Assembly (NCBI RefSeq): GCF_037975245.1
Contig: NC_092579.1
Span: 28,590,166 to 28,654,165, forward strand
Direction of reading: 5' to 3'
Source of the DNA: Apostichopus japonicus
Taxonomy: Eukaryota > Echinodermata > Holothuroidea > Aspidochirotida > Stichopodidae
DNA: 64,000 nucleotides
The position numbers and the translations under genes are program-made. Of this stretch, positions 1 to 13,200 are shown in pieces (within the stretch, counting starts at the first letter, position 1; each line of letters starts with the position of its first letter). The notes under the pieces were generated by a model. The model did not search any database. It was given only the letters and a program-made list of their open reading frames with translations, and was not told the origin of the DNA.

Positions 1-128
1 CATTGATTTTAAAACGAAATATTTTGCCCTTTATATTGGTACTTGTTTAATTCCTCTTTTTTTTTTTTAAAGAATCTCTCCTCTAGTTTGACCTTCCAAT
101 TCGTCCACGGTGTCTTGTTTTGTCACCA

Positions 129-142
129 GTTACCTAGGCAAC
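129..142. promoter_or_regulatory. Perfect RFX X-box (GTTACCTAGGCAAC)
   Basis: The 14-mer GTTACCTAGGCAAC matches the X-box consensus GTNRCC-N0-3-RGYAAC with both half-sites intact and a 2-nt spacer. RFX factors bind this motif in promoters of ciliary genes. No coding start is visible beside it in this window, so it would serve a gene off the left edge or be a chance match. Confidence 0.45.
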
Positions 143-1404
143 GGAGTCACTGCAAAATCCAGATAGCTGAGGCTTCCGTCAGTTTATCAATATAATTTAA
201 CAGTCGTAATGTCACTATATAAAGCACTATACTATATATACAATACAAAATAATCAAAATAAATAGGAAAACAATAAAATTAAAGTAAGAAAGAGATGAA
301 GAAGGTGGTTTAACGAATGCCAGATCTTGCGTCACGAGCCTATAGCAGGCCTTCTTGTTTTCTTAGTTTATTGAAAGGCTTTATTAATTTCATCATTAAT
401 GTTATTATCATTACAGTTGTTTGTTGTTCATGTAATGACGCTAGTTTCAAGGACAAAGCAAAAAAATAACTCCTAACCAAATTTTGCAGAGTCAGTGTCT
501 GTTCTTACGTCTTCTTCTTGCTTTTCTCTTCTTTTTTACTTCTTTTACGAGAGATTTTTATTATTATTATTTTTTTTTTCGCCATTTAAGCCAATCAAAA
601 TTCATAAGAGAATAACGAATTTAGCTAATAAAAGTTTTCACAAAAATAAATCTGTAAAAAAATATATATTCAAGTGAAAACAAATGCTAATAAATTAGAT
701 TTTTTTTTTTATCTGCAGATATTTAATAAGTCGGCAACCTATTGTGTTCCTGGTCCAATGTGAAAATACTATGTCATCACATTGGCAACGCCCCTTTTCT
801 AATCTTTTCTAAATCATTGATCATATGACCTTTGGCATTTTAACGTTAATTAATACGGCGTAACTATTGAACGAATATCAGCGGCAAAATCTAGCAGATT
901 CTGGGTATAATTAAGAAACATGATATAGATAAATCTTATGTTACGTCTTTAACAGACATTATAAACTTTAAGATTTTGGATAAATTGCTTTTCAAATCTG
1001 ACCCCAAACGCATCACTATATATTGGCGTGGAGAGAATTTACGGGTATTCATGCATTTCTAGGTCATGTATGTGCAAATTGGTGTTACTATTCGACAAAT
1101 GGCAAACGACTGAGGCCTAGAATTAGGAACAATATGCCCGGGCTTCGATTATTTCTGTGAAGTACCGGTATATGTTTAGATGTGATATTGTCTGTCACCA
1201 GAATTTCCCTTCTTTAACATTAAGGTAAAACATCGACAAACTCTGTATGATTTTTTGTTGTTGAAATATGCGTCGAAAAACCGTGTAAATGAAAGAGAAA
1301 AGTATTTAAAATCCAGTGGATATCGAAAGTTCATATCTTCTTTCCTACGTGTATATGGTTTTTCAATAATAAAGAGTATGGTAGATAGATAGGGAGTCAC
1401 CCCC

Positions 1405-1575
1405 AGATTAATGTATGTCGTCCAGTTACAGAGTTGTTGACAATTTACACTTCATAATCATGGACGTTAACTATGAATCTAAGAGACTGACTTCGGTCAG
1501 CTTGCGGCTTTGATAAGCCAACGAGACTTCTTCGCGAGTTCTTGCATGCAGGAGGATCTAATATACATGCATAGA
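1405..1575 (+). repeat. Dispersed hairpin-rich repeat, copy 1
   Basis: About 170 bp closely resembling 29688-29857, from 'agattaatgtatgtc' to 'ggaggatcta'. Both copies keep a hairpin with a TTCG loop (CTGAC-TTCG-GTCAG); the second also has a fully palindromic CCTGCATGCAGG. The family is not recognised. Here it stands alone, whereas the second copy sits inside a pogo/Tigger-like element. Confidence 0.6.
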
Positions 1576-2807
1576 TATGATAGATATGTCTTGTATAATG
1601 GGGAATGGTATAAAAATGAATCTGTTTTATATCGTTCGATATCAAGACCATTTGTACGTCGTGCAGACAGAAGATGAATACTACAATAAGCGTGTGTGGT
1701 GCAGTCTACCGCTTATATAGATTGTTAAGCTGTTTTACTTCTAAGACACTCTAGTGTACTTACCGAACAGGTGTCAGATATCCAATCCCTGATATTCCTT
1801 CTCACGATTAATCAATGATTTCCCCTCTCTGAGGTTTTAACCAAGAGCTTTGATCTTGCATCGATCACGTAAAAAAACTAAGTTTCCCTTTGATGTTTTC
1901 TTCTACTTTTTCGTCTCCTTCTTCTTGTTCTTATTATTCTTCTTTTATTTCTTACAAGGGATATGTCATGTGGATCTCAAAGAGGGCCCCATTACACCCA
2001 CCGCAAACGTACAGATAACTTGTTGTCTCCATGTATATACTATATAGTACTAAAAGTGACGCCACCATCTCGGGAATTTTAGATAAAAATCGAGATGTAG
2101 TTTGTACCCAGCAATGTGGCTGCTCCATGCATGGTTTGTCATGTTGTCATGGATACATTCATCAAAATTATCAAATTTTAAAATAGGAAGTTAAAACGAT
2201 GTGTGTACGGGTTTGTCGTGTCTCGATCCATTACATGCAGGATGTACTAAATGGTAATATCACTAATAACCTAAGGAAGATATACCAGTGGCTAAAGTTG
2301 ATTATTTGAAGAAATTTCAAGGAATTTTTCTATAAATCCTCAAAGCATTTTGCGTGGCAAAGATACGATTTTGTAATATATCAAATTTAGTGATACTTTG
2401 TGAAAGCATGTGGCAACAGCTTGTTGTCATAGCAATGGATCTCAAATTATATTTGTGTAGCTTTATAACATTGCAAATATCTTATTCGCCTATAGGGAAG
2501 TAAATTATTTCTACAAAATGGAGAAAAATTGAAAAACAGTCAGTCAAAAATTACGACAGATTATGAGGTGATCAGCCTATATGAAATAAAGGTTCATCGT
2601 TTGATTGCCCAGCACTTCTTTTGCCTATATTAAGGGTCCACGTGGACATTTTACAGATTTAAAACTCTTTTCTTATTGTCGTATCGTGATGAATTTCTCT
2701 GTTTGGTACACATTTTATTTTGCTTGTAGGTTCACGGGCACCAAAAGACTATCATTCATTAACCTCATTCCACCCTCAGACCCCTTCCTTATAAATTGAC
2801 CTGCTTT

Positions 2808-4894
2808 CAGTGGCGTAGCTAGGATTTTTTGAGTGGGGGGCCATGGGGGGGCTGTTCTTTCTAGTGGGGGGGCCGGAGGTTACTATCTAAGCGGAGCGCC
2901 ACCATGGTTGGCGCGGAGCGTACAGAGAAAATTTGAGATTTCAGCACCCCCCAGATCGCAGGAGATGGAACCTGTGAGGCAAAATAGCAACCAAAAAGAT
3001 GTGCAACTTTGGTGACAGAAATGCAAAAAAAGTTTTTTCTCTTTCATGCTGACTGGCCTTGCCAACGCAACCAGACTTTTAACTTGAGGGAAGTTGGCAT
3101 CATTTGCAGGAATTTCAGAATTCCCAATATTTTATATCTCTACCAGTAGTGGAAAATCCTGTTTCGACAGTTTCGTGGCCATAAAAAAGTTGTTTCGTGG
3201 AATATTCAATGACATATATTCATTTGACTCGAGGCAATATATGAATACCTGCAGGGGGGCGGCGATCTGTTTCAAATATTGGGGGGGGGGGACATCTGCT
3301 TGGATGCAGGCGAATTACTGTCAAAGCGGAGCGCCACCATTGGTTGGCGCGCAGCGTACAAGAAAATTTCTGGTTTTGATAGCCCCCCAGATGACCGGAA
3401 ATGGCACTTCTCGGGCTTGAAAATGACCAACCAGATGTACACTTTTGACTGAGAACCAAGTTTTTCCTAATAGTTTTTTTTTTTCATTCATAACCTTTTG
3501 TCAAGATTGTCACCAGTCACACATCATGTTCGACCTCATTGCATTTGTAGGTAATTCTACGTAACGCCCCACAATACCCGTCAGCCCCACTATTCAAGGT
3601 TTTAAGCCCATTATTTGTTCAGAATTTGAATAATAAATTCACTTCAAAACATACCCATAATGTTGCACTAAATTTCATCTATGGACAACCAATATGGAAA
3701 ACCCCCCTCAACCACTAACAGACCGGTCAAAATTGCACGAGTATAGAGGGAAGTATACTATGATGAAGAATGTTGGTCAAGGAATTTTCGAAATTTCAGA
3801 CACAGTTAAATTATTGGTGTACAAATATTAAAACCTCTTATAACGGCTACTATAAAACTTCGATATCATAGAAAATACCAAAAAAATATGCTCGAGGGGG
3901 AGGGCGGTCTCCACCCCTTCACCCCCCCTCCCTTGGCTACGCACCTGCGGTTAGAAATCTTGTAGGAAACAGGCCAAATGGAAACCCAGTGAACCCATAT
4001 CGATGTGGATCCTATGTATGACTGTACGTACTTACACTCATACACAAGATGCAAACCAAATTTCATTACGGATGCGGTCCGTCTAGCTATTCATTTCGAG
4101 AAAAAAAAGTAAAAACTACTTTCGGTCATATATAGTAACAAATTGTGACACGGTTAGACAGGCGCTTTGCGAGGAATTTGGCAAGGGAGGGGCAAAGCTT
4201 GTACCCAGACTTTCTAAGCGTAGCGCCACCATAAGTTGGCGCGAAGCGCAAAAGAAAATTTTGGCCGAAAATGTCTCCCAGATCGCTGGAAATGGCACTT
4301 CCCAGGCCTTGTAAGTTGCATCTAAGCATTTTCTATTTTGATATTACTAGCGATATCATAAAAAAATACAAAACATATGCTTAAAAAAAAACTATGCCAC
4401 CAAATATTGGGGGGGATATAAGATACTATATCCCCCCACCTAATATATTGGGGGGACATGTCCCCCCCGTCCCCCCCCCCCATGATCGCCGCCCATGAAT
4501 ACCTGATACCTCGGCTCAGTACAAACGGAGCCAATCTTTTGATAGATTGTTGCGCTAGGTGGAAGCACTGAACATATTTTCAGCAGATATCGCTATCACG
4601 CAGCACAACAAGGTTCGTGGTGTATGGTCGCAATCGTCGCATCGACCATTGCCATGCCATGCTGTGTGTCCATTCTCATGATTACTACAGATATTGTATT
4701 ATTCTTATTCTGCCAGATGCAGACGAGAAAATTGTGTAACTCTATTTCCCAAATTATTGAACAAAAAATATTAGCGAATCGCACTGATGAGTGTTTTTTT
4801 TTACCCCATTCCCAGTGGGGGGGCCAGTGGGGGGGCCAGCCGATTTCATGGGGGGGCCTCGGCCCCCCCAGGCCCCCCCGTAGCTACGCCACTG
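2808..4894. mobile_element. hAT-like non-autonomous DNA transposon with 8-bp TSD
   Basis: The element starts CAGTGGCGTAGCTA and ends TAGCTACGCCACTG, a perfect 14-bp terminal inverted repeat. It is flanked by the 8-bp direct repeat CCTGCTTT at 2800-2807 and 4895-4902. An 8-bp duplication and a CAG..CTG end are hAT hallmarks. The interior has only short frames and no transposase signature, so it is non-autonomous or decayed. It contains three copies (near 2890, 3325 and 4210) of a module with GCG-AGCGCCACCA ... TTGGCGCG-AGCG, plus runs of G and C. Its 3320-3850 and 4168-4380 parts recur in the element at 47936-49840. A second set of end-like sequence near 3940-3960 suggests nesting. Confidence 0.75.
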
Positions 4895-6377
4895 CCTGCT
4901 TTCTTCCTTCCCTGCGCATAACATGGCCTCGAACAGCTACCCCCCCCCCCCCCCTCCACGTCAAAATTCTTGTTGAATACCTCCATTGTGATTTAGATAT
5001 GAGAGGTCCAAATGTTGTTTGACGGAGTAAAGACCCCCTCACGAACAAAAGCTTAGTTATGCTTCTGATTTGTATCATACATTTTCAGCTCTAGCTCCCC
5101 CCCCCCCCCCTCCCCAAATTCGCTTCCAGGAATCTTGTTTTTTAAACGAGGGCAATGTGTTACATAACAAAGTCATCCTTTTTTTTCTTACGGTAATTCT
5201 CTTTTCATTAAACTCAACATCTTCGATATTTATGACATCAATAGTCATCAAACTGCAACATTTGTGTTCTAATTTTGCTATGGGGCTCAACCAAAATGTG
5301 TCAACCTCTTTTTTGGAGCCAATCGTTATTCAGTGCACAACACTACATTCAGCAACTCTCTCACCATCATTTAAACCAATTGAAATCCACTGAGCACTGT
5401 TTCAAAGGTCCTAAGATCTGGAACTATTTAGAGTGTGACCGTCTCAAATCTGTACATACCATGAAAATATGTCAAGGAGGAGGCGGGGAAGGAAGAGGGA
5501 TGAAGAAGTAGTTGGGATATATATTTGTTTGAACTGAAAACGAAATGGCTAGTTGTAGGCCCTGTTTGGCCTTTCCCACTTTTGAAAACTCACAGACAAC
5601 TTTACATGAAGGACAAGCTATTCTACACTTTGATGGAATAGTGAAGGTGATTTTGGTCTGTTAAAGTAGGAAGTTATGTTCGCATTTAGATTTATAAATA
5701 TTTATGATATTTAATAAGGTGAAAAAACGTCATTATTCAACAACCTCAAAGTTTCAAACACATTTTGATGCAAAGATCAGAAATGTTGTAAGGCCTACCA
5801 CACTCTTTAAAAAGATGGTTTGAGTTAAAATGAAAAATTATCCAAAATGAATTCTATTGGTGTGGGTAACATGTATTTAACATTTCAAGTTTTCTTGTAA
5901 AATTTAAAAAAAAAGCTACTCACAAGAAACACTAAAACAAATTGTAAAATTTGCCATAAATAATACATTAACAATGCATTCGAAATTTGTCAAGGATTAA
6001 TATTGCTTGATTCCTTGCTTGGATTCTCTCCTTTTTGTGTAGACTTAAAAAAAAACTGGTAAATTTATTAAAATTTAATCAAGCTTTGAATTAATATTAA
6101 TGCAAAGGCCTGTCCTGAGACATCGTCTATGCAGCCATAATAGTAACAGACTAAAATAAAAACTTAACACATATATGAAAAGGGGAATATTTGGAAATAT
6201 TTACAAACCTGTTTGGTTGAAATGAGATATGATTTGTCCCAAAATGCATCCTTGTTTGCATATGGTTTATTTGAACTTTCCTTCTGACAATGGAGGGGGG
6301 GGGGTGGAGAACAGGGTGCGTAGCAACACCTTTCCTCTCACCCTTTTTGCAGAACACCCACCTTCTCCTGTGGCCAA
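4895..6377. other. Spacer, mostly unannotated
   Basis: AT-rich sequence with C-runs at about 4940 and 5098. A possible LINE scrap at 5290-5475 is listed separately. Between 5500 and 6377 no exon-like or repeat structure is visible. AATAAA on the minus strand near 6266 and 6528-6549 could serve as distal poly(A) signals for B9D1, but are not specific. Confidence 0.4.
5290..5475 (+). mobile_element. Possible LINE reverse-transcriptase C-terminal scrap
   Basis: One plus-strand frame reads ...LNQLKSTEHCFKGPKIWNYL... The motif FKGPKIWN-L resembles the 'Y/F-x-GP-K-x-WN-x-LP' segment near the end of many CR1/RTE/L2-type LINE ORF2 proteins, followed by a short tail with spaced Leu/Val/Met. No reverse-transcriptase core precedes it, so at most a 5'-truncated, decayed copy remains. 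Confidence 0.3.
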
Positions 6378-7103
6378 ACATAATATCTAACGTGTATAGC
6401 AGATTCCAGATCGTGTCCTCAGCATAAAAGCAGCAGGTTTTTCTGCGATAGGTGGAGCCCTCCTTTCTGCTCCATCACCCTGAATGGAGCATCTCAATCA
6501 ACATCTCTAATTTATCTATTTTTCTAATTTATTCTAATTCTAATTTATTCTAATTCTAATTCTAATTTATCTATCTCTAAATTATAATCACATCATCAAC
6601 TTTTGTAGTACTTGCAGTACCCTCCAAAGTCCTCCAGCTAACTGGTTGGAGCAAACATGTTAATATCTACTACCTTAAGATACAACATCACCAACCTGTT
6701 CTGTTACCTTGAGAACCTAAAGAGTCCTACCCTGCAGCTCCATACCCCTAACTGACTCGAGTTGATGTTCTATAACTTCTATTACCTATAAAGTTATACA
6801 TGATATCCTTCATTCTTCTATGATATCTAAAGTAGGCTCAAGAGTTCTTCCTACTACTCAAGCTCCCTGACTAGAGCATATGAATCAACATTTGATATCT
6901 ATTAAAACTAGATATGACATCATCAGGCTTCTGTAGGTCGTGCTGTACCCTCAGTAGCCTTTCTTGCTCCTCCAGGTCCCTGACTGGAGCATCCGATTCT
7001 ACATTCTGCCATCTTTAAAATTAGATATGACATCATCAGGCTTCCGTGGTCCCAGAAGCACCCTCGAGAGTCCTTCCTGCTGCTCCAGCCCCTTGATTGG
7101 AGC
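6378..7103. repeat. Degenerate 113-bp tandem repeat, about six units, overlapping the B9D1 3' end
   Basis: Units share an anchor (minus strand GCTCCA-TCAGGG) whose first base falls at 7103, 6990, 6877, 6762, 6652 and 6490, spacings of 113, 113, 115, 110 and 162. The last interval holds an extra (TTCTAATTTA)n insert near 6518-6580. The two units nearest the gene are most alike and share the block 'gatatgacatcatcaggctt'. The unit at 7036-7103 is coding, and the next four or five lie in the presumed 3' UTR or flank. Confidence 0.8.
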
Positions 7104-7244
7104 CATTGGCAGCGATGGAGGCGGCTGTTATAGCATTAGGGACACCATGCCCAGAGGACAAGCAGTCATAGCCCAACTTCTTCATGTCCTTTGTAACGAT
7201 GTTGAACTTCACCCTCAAATGACCTTGTGATCTGACCCTGGTCA
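7036..7244 (-). CDS. B9D1: B9D1 exon 7, with stop
   Basis: Encodes TRVRSQG, the last B9 strand [14 protein letters not shown], then a 42-residue Ala/Gly/Ser/Thr-rich tail ending in TGA at 7036-7038. The final 68 nt coincide with one unit of the 113-bp tandem repeat, which supplies about 22 residues and the stop codon. Confidence 0.95.
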
Positions 7245-10200
7245 CTGCAAAGTGAGATGAGACAAATGAACTTTAGCTAATTACTGACAAAACTGAACAT
7301 CTGGGACTTAGCTATGAGTGTGAGAGGCAATCGGTATGTATTACCAACAACAATGGAATTCTCTGAGGTTTGATGGGAAGAAGATAATTGGAAATTGGAA
7401 GGGGGAGTGGAGAGTGGATGGGAAAAAGAGTTATTTGGAAGAAATGCTTAGAAGGAGAGTCTGTGGGGAAAGAGTTATGTGGAAGAAAAAGCTTAGAAAG
7501 AAAGAAAAGAAAATGCTTAGAAAAAAAAGAACTATTTGGAAGAAATGCTTAGAAGGTACTGTCTAACAAAGAACATTCTGTCAATGTCTTTGTGTAGTAG
7601 TAATACAAAAACAACTATTTTTGGTGGTGGTTTGGGAGGATGGCTATGAAGCAACCACTTTCTATGCCAAAGTGTGATAGAACTTGATCAACTCGTTTGA
7701 TGAAATTTTGGCTGGGGATTGAAATTTCATCTCCTGCACGATGCCCATAAGTGTTGACTTCTTCAAATACACCGACATATTGATGGCACTCTGCAGTGCG
7801 TAAAATAAAACCTAGTTTACTTTCATGAAAAAAAACCCACTCTGGCCAGCCAATGAATGTACTTACCCTCACGTCCTTCACCCCTGGCAACGACGTTCGT
7901 GTCCACATACTCCGGTCTTCTGCCCATAAACCATCTATATTGAATGGATATCGACATATTAACAAAAATCCTCATAAATAACAAATACTGTAAAAGGTCA
8001 ATATAGACTGTTATTTACTATTAAACTAAATGGCTTTCTTTAGTTTTGGTTCACTGTGTTGTCTGAAACTTTGTCTGAAACTGAAACAAATGTATCTAAT
8101 ATTTCTGACATCCAGAGGAACACACGACCAAAATGCTTTCTCATGATTTGAAACTGCGCACTAATTTGCATATCTAAGTAAGATAAATTAATCAACCAGA
8201 AAAAATTTGATAAAAGCATCAATTAACAAATGCATAATCTTCAAAGGGTAAGAACTGAATGGAGGGGTGGGGCAAGGGAGGGGTGGGGGAAAGGGAGGGG
8301 TATGGGGAGAGGGAGGGTGTGTGAAATTCTACAATTAAGTCAATAAGAAGCATACCCATGAGTGTGATATTATTTAGGAATAAAGGCAAAAGGATATAAA
8401 CCACTAAAGAATATAGTGATGGAATTTGGAAGGGATGTCACTGGAAGTCATTTGTAAGGGATGTCATTTCACAGAAATAGACTTAACGATGGTTGTTTTC
8501 TTCTTTCTTTGTGTTTATTCGCATGGAGGTCACTATAGGCTAAATGTTTAATATGTAGAGATGTCATGTAACTTTTCAGAAACAAATGCAGACACCTTCA
8601 CACCAGAGGCACCTAGATCTAGCTCACTATGTATACATGGGAGAGCTGAGGTTTTAGTCAGTGGTGACACCAAGGTTGTGTAGGGGTGGTGGTGGGACGG
8701 GTGGTGGTGGCATAGGAGACATTTTCCCCAATCATCATGCTTGCCCCCTTCCCCGCCCACCCATCCCAGTCAGCTCTGGTAAAACAAAACTGAAGTCTGT
8801 GATGTATTTTCTCACATTCAAAAAATTTGCCTCTCAAACTGCTTGGCTACCACCCAACTTGCCCCATACCCACTCCCCCCCCCTCCCCCCACACTTCACC
8901 TCCACTGCTCTCCATTGGCAAAAATGAACTTAGACAGAATAGATATACAACTGACTGTATTGTACTTACCCAAGAAACTTTTGAAATCGGGATGAAGCCT
9001 CAGGAACAAACATTGGAATGATACAGGCATGGCTGCAAAGTAGACAACAAAATAAGCTTTAGTATGGAAGGCGAAAAAACAGGAAATATGGAAAAGAAAG
9101 CATTGATATAATATTAATGTTTAATAGTACAAATATGTGGAGATGAAGTAGATATCATTAATCCAAAACATACTACGCAACAATTTGGAAATGACTGTTT
9201 CTTTGGTTTTGGTTTATGACTTGCACGTTCCTTCCAATCTTCAATGCTCTAGATGTTGGAAGGTTTCTTTAAAGCGCATGTTTTTCACCATGTCTTTGGT
9301 ATGTTTTGTAAACCTACTGCAACTTACTCCGAAATAAGATTACTAATAGACCAGACAAAGATATCCCTCTAGATTTGTTTCACCAAATGCATGTTTAAAT
9401 TATCATTTTATTAATTCAAGCCATCCAAACACTTTTCACATCAGCATTATTCACATTTAAGAAGAAATGAACATTTCACTGTCTGTTTACTGCAGTATTC
9501 CTCAATTCTTCTCTTACGAGAGCATAGTGGCTAGATGGCTCAGGCAAACGACTTGCGATCTAAGGAATGCAGGTTCGAGTCCTGGCTAGATCGTTACAAT
9601 GTGTCCTTGGGCAAGGCACTTGCAGTAATCTCCATTGCCTCTTTTCGACAGGGAGAGTCAATGGAGAACAGCGAGGAAACTTGTAAATATAGTTGCATGT
9701 ACTGCTTTGTGGCTGCATCTTATGGGATGTCCCTCAGGGGGCACATAGTGTAGATGTGGCACACTATAGTGCCCTGGGTATGAACTGTTTGAGCTGTGCA
9801 CACTTGGGGTGTGTGTGTGTAACAAGTTAACAATGATCAGTAGTTACTGTTGCAAAGTCATGTGAGGCCTTGGCCTTGATACAAGACTGTAACCATTCAA
9901 CTTTAATGTTTTATGAAGGGTACTATCTATAGCTTCAACCTGTCTTCTTTACATCGTTTCATGTATATGTTACGACTGTCTGATACTATCATAGACTTAC
10001 CCTCCTGGAGTTATCGGGATGTGCACAGCCCCATAGCCTCGAACCACTGCTGTTCCAAATGCATCAAGACCATAGACACTGACCACTAGTTGGGGCCCTG
10101 TTAATATTCAAACCAAGGAAATTTCAAATGTGAAAAATTAAAATGATACATAGGAATTGAATGCAAATTTCACCAGGACACTTAGAATATGTTCTTCTTT

Positions 10201-13200
10201 ATTTAGTCAAAAATTATTGGGTTTCTTTCCCTAGACTATCCTTTCAACAAACATGTATGATTTATAACCTTCCAAAAAAAAACTTTGGTGCTTTCAAAAG
10301 TTTTGTAAGTCTTTGCAACAAGAGATTTTTGATTAGGAAAAATGAAAAAAAAAACTGCAACATGATATATATACTCACATCCATAGGGATTTGTACTTTT
10401 AAAAGTCACCTCTAGAGGAAAATTCCAGACAAAGTCCCGTTGTCCATATGTATTCCTTTTGCACACTTGGGAGATTCCCTCTTCTAGACCCTACAAAACA
10501 ATGCAGAAATTTCCTTATATTAGTTAATTAAAATGCTGAAGGGGTGTAACGAAAAATAAATATTGACAATTCAAATTTTCAACAAAACATAAATACTGTA
10601 AGTCGATCATGTACATCATTTAGAAGGTCACAGATAGAAATGGAAATATCAAAGGCCAAGTTTCATACGCTACAGCTATGATGATAAACAATGTGTAGAT
10701 CAAATAAAGCTGTTTCAGGATTTCAGGAAATAATTTAGTATTCAAATTTTGTATAGTATTTTAGAGCTCTGACCTCTGTCTGTTATGAAATACTATGGTT
10801 CCTGCATATTAAACAGGGTTGCACATCTTTGCACGGTCTGTACAAAGCAATTTATAACAGTTTGTATAGCATCTTGTTATGCAATATTGGACAGTTTTCA
10901 CACTGTAAATCCCCTTTTTTTCAACCCTTAAGCAACAAAAAAAGTTATCATCACAATCTTGTGTACAGACCTAATTTATTCTAAAGATCCCTCATAATGC
11001 CCCATTTTCCAATCTATAATTTAATTTCTTAGTGGGGTGAAGACTCCCACACCAAACTACATGGAAACTGCCGGTTTCAATGACCCCCGGGCCAAGCCCC
11101 ATCCTTTCTAAGATCCTGGATCCACCCCTGTGTTGGTTGCATTTCTAGTACAGATCAACTAACAGAAGAAACAAGCTTATTCAAGATCTAACCAACCAAA
11201 GAAAGGCTTAAACTTATACCTCCAGGAATCCATACTTATTTCATAAAAAAAATGAGCTACCATGTTACAAGGAACATGAGACATATTAGATAACCAACTG
11301 TTAAAGAAAGTTCATAATCACAATATAGAAACATCGCCATTTGATTCATAATTGTTTTCCAGAAGAATTATTAGATTTGTACTACTTCTTCCACACTCAC
11401 TGATGTAACTGCCCAGTCTGGTCCAAAGGTATAGTTGTACTTCACGTATAAGTCATCAAATTCGGGGAACTGAAAAAGAAACAGAATACGCCCAAAGAGA
11501 TAATATTTAAGATTTCAAAATACGTAGTCAGTTCTATGGATACATCTTGTGCAGGCTTAAACAAACTGTAAAACAAAATAAAATATTTGCTTGTTGCAAT
11601 GCTGGAGTTGTGTTATACTAGTTTGTATCTTGACCCTTTTTATCACACATACATGTAATATGTATGTGTATTGCAAAGGGGGAGTTGGAATTAACAACCC
11701 TCGGGAGCAATTTCTGGTCACAAATAGGGCAGCCTGCCTTATTGTTTGAGATATTTAATCAAGATGGTGGTTTTTAAAGTGATCTTGTCTGCAATGTTAT
11801 TACTACCAGTACTAGCCTCACACTAATACTACAGTACAGGGCTAAATAGCCAGATTGTAATTTATATGGTGAGGCTTATTCGCAGGGCAGCCCTGCGAAT
11901 AGCCAGACACATAAACCTTATTCGCAGGGCAGCCCTGCGAATAGCCAGACACATACACCTTATTCGCAGGGCAGCCCTGCGAATAGCTGGACACAAACAT
12001 CTTATTCGCAGGGCAGCCCTGCGAATAGCCGGACACAAACATCTTATTAGCAGGGCTGCCCTGCGAATAGCCGGACACAAGTATCTTATTCACAGGGCAG
12101 CCCTGCCAGCGAACAGCCGGACACAGACACCTTATTTGCAGGGCTGCCCTGTGAATAGCCAGAAACATAAACCTTATCCACAGGGCAGCCTTAGACTGGG
12201 TTAATGGGCTCAGTAACTTTGGGGCTATTCGAGTTTGCTTTTGAGCACCAGCTGGCTTTTTGAGAGTCTTAATTGGGAGGTCCTATATTTGGGGAATTTA
12301 TTGGCCTTTGGGATTCCTATCTTAATGCTGTTAGGATTGGTTTTGGGAGCCCAGGGCCTTAAGATTGAACCAGTCTAGCATTAGTACCGACAACGAAAAA
12401 AAAATGTCATGCCTCATTTTCACCTTTGTTTTTGCAGAGTGACTGCTCATTTGCATTTAAAGGGGGGGGGTGTCACACCCTTGACCATATCGGCTTTCAG
12501 ACAATGTCGGCTTTTGGGGAATCCCAAGATAAGCTCCCTTAAAATAAGCTTTTAAAATTGAACTGCTGGGGTTCCAAAAATTAGCATATGAAGTGGCTAA
12601 GACTATTTGGGCCCAAAAGGTTGGCTTTTTCAAGGCCCCTAAACTGACTGGTATCAATAGAAAACCGGCCTTCCAAGCCCCTCAAATAAGGATTAAGTAG
12701 CTACCTCTATTTTACGTTATTGGGCCATAAAGATTGGCATAATTGAGGACCCCAAAATTGACTTTTCAGAAGCCCTTTTTGCATCTCATAAATCTGGGAA
12801 CTTGCAAAAGATTCAATCTCATGATTTGGGGCCAACTGTTCTATCCTTTCATATCTTTATTCACTGCCTACACCTAACGTTAGCAAGACTAGGCAGTGGC
12901 TAACCGTTGGTCAGTCCATTAAGCCTAGCCTAACAGTAACGCTTATGACATGTATTTTAGGCTATATATAGCCTACCTACGTTAGAACTTACGTACAGAC
13001 TTAGGCCTGGGGCCTAGGCCCCTAGGGCTGAATCGTAAATTTAATGTGCGATGCAATTAAGTTCTTCTTATGTCAGTCGTTTCAAAAACCATATTTTTCT
13101 AATAATTCATGAAATTTAAAATATAGCATCTGTAACATGTAAAATGCAGAATCTGATTTTGTAAGCCTGAAACTGAAAGACATGAAAGAACTTCGGGTTT

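Larger units (their letters stand above)
1..2807. other. Spacer without a recognised gene
   Basis: AT-rich sequence with only short open frames of low-complexity or unconvincing composition. Two things stand out and are listed separately: a palindromic RFX-type X-box at 129-142 and a dispersed repeat near 1405-1575. If a ciliary gene lies to the left of the window, its promoter could reach in here; that is inference. Confidence 0.5.

Noticed and set aside
3094-3420. 108-codon frame
   Set aside because: It lies within the hAT-like element, crosses G-runs and repeat modules, and has no transposase motif.
7615-7965. 116-codon minus-strand frame over B9D1 exon 6
   Set aside because: It is in a different register from the true exon, which reads WFMGRRPEY and is bounded by proper splice sites.
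9535-9753. 72-codon frame in B9D1 intron 4
   Set aside because: It lies within a tRNA-derived SINE with A and B boxes; there is no protein signature.
11842-12204. Three long overlapping open frames on both strands over the palindromic array (about 72-112 codons)
   Set aside because: The 42-bp period is a multiple of three, so any open unit stays open. The repeated peptides simply mirror the DNA repeat.
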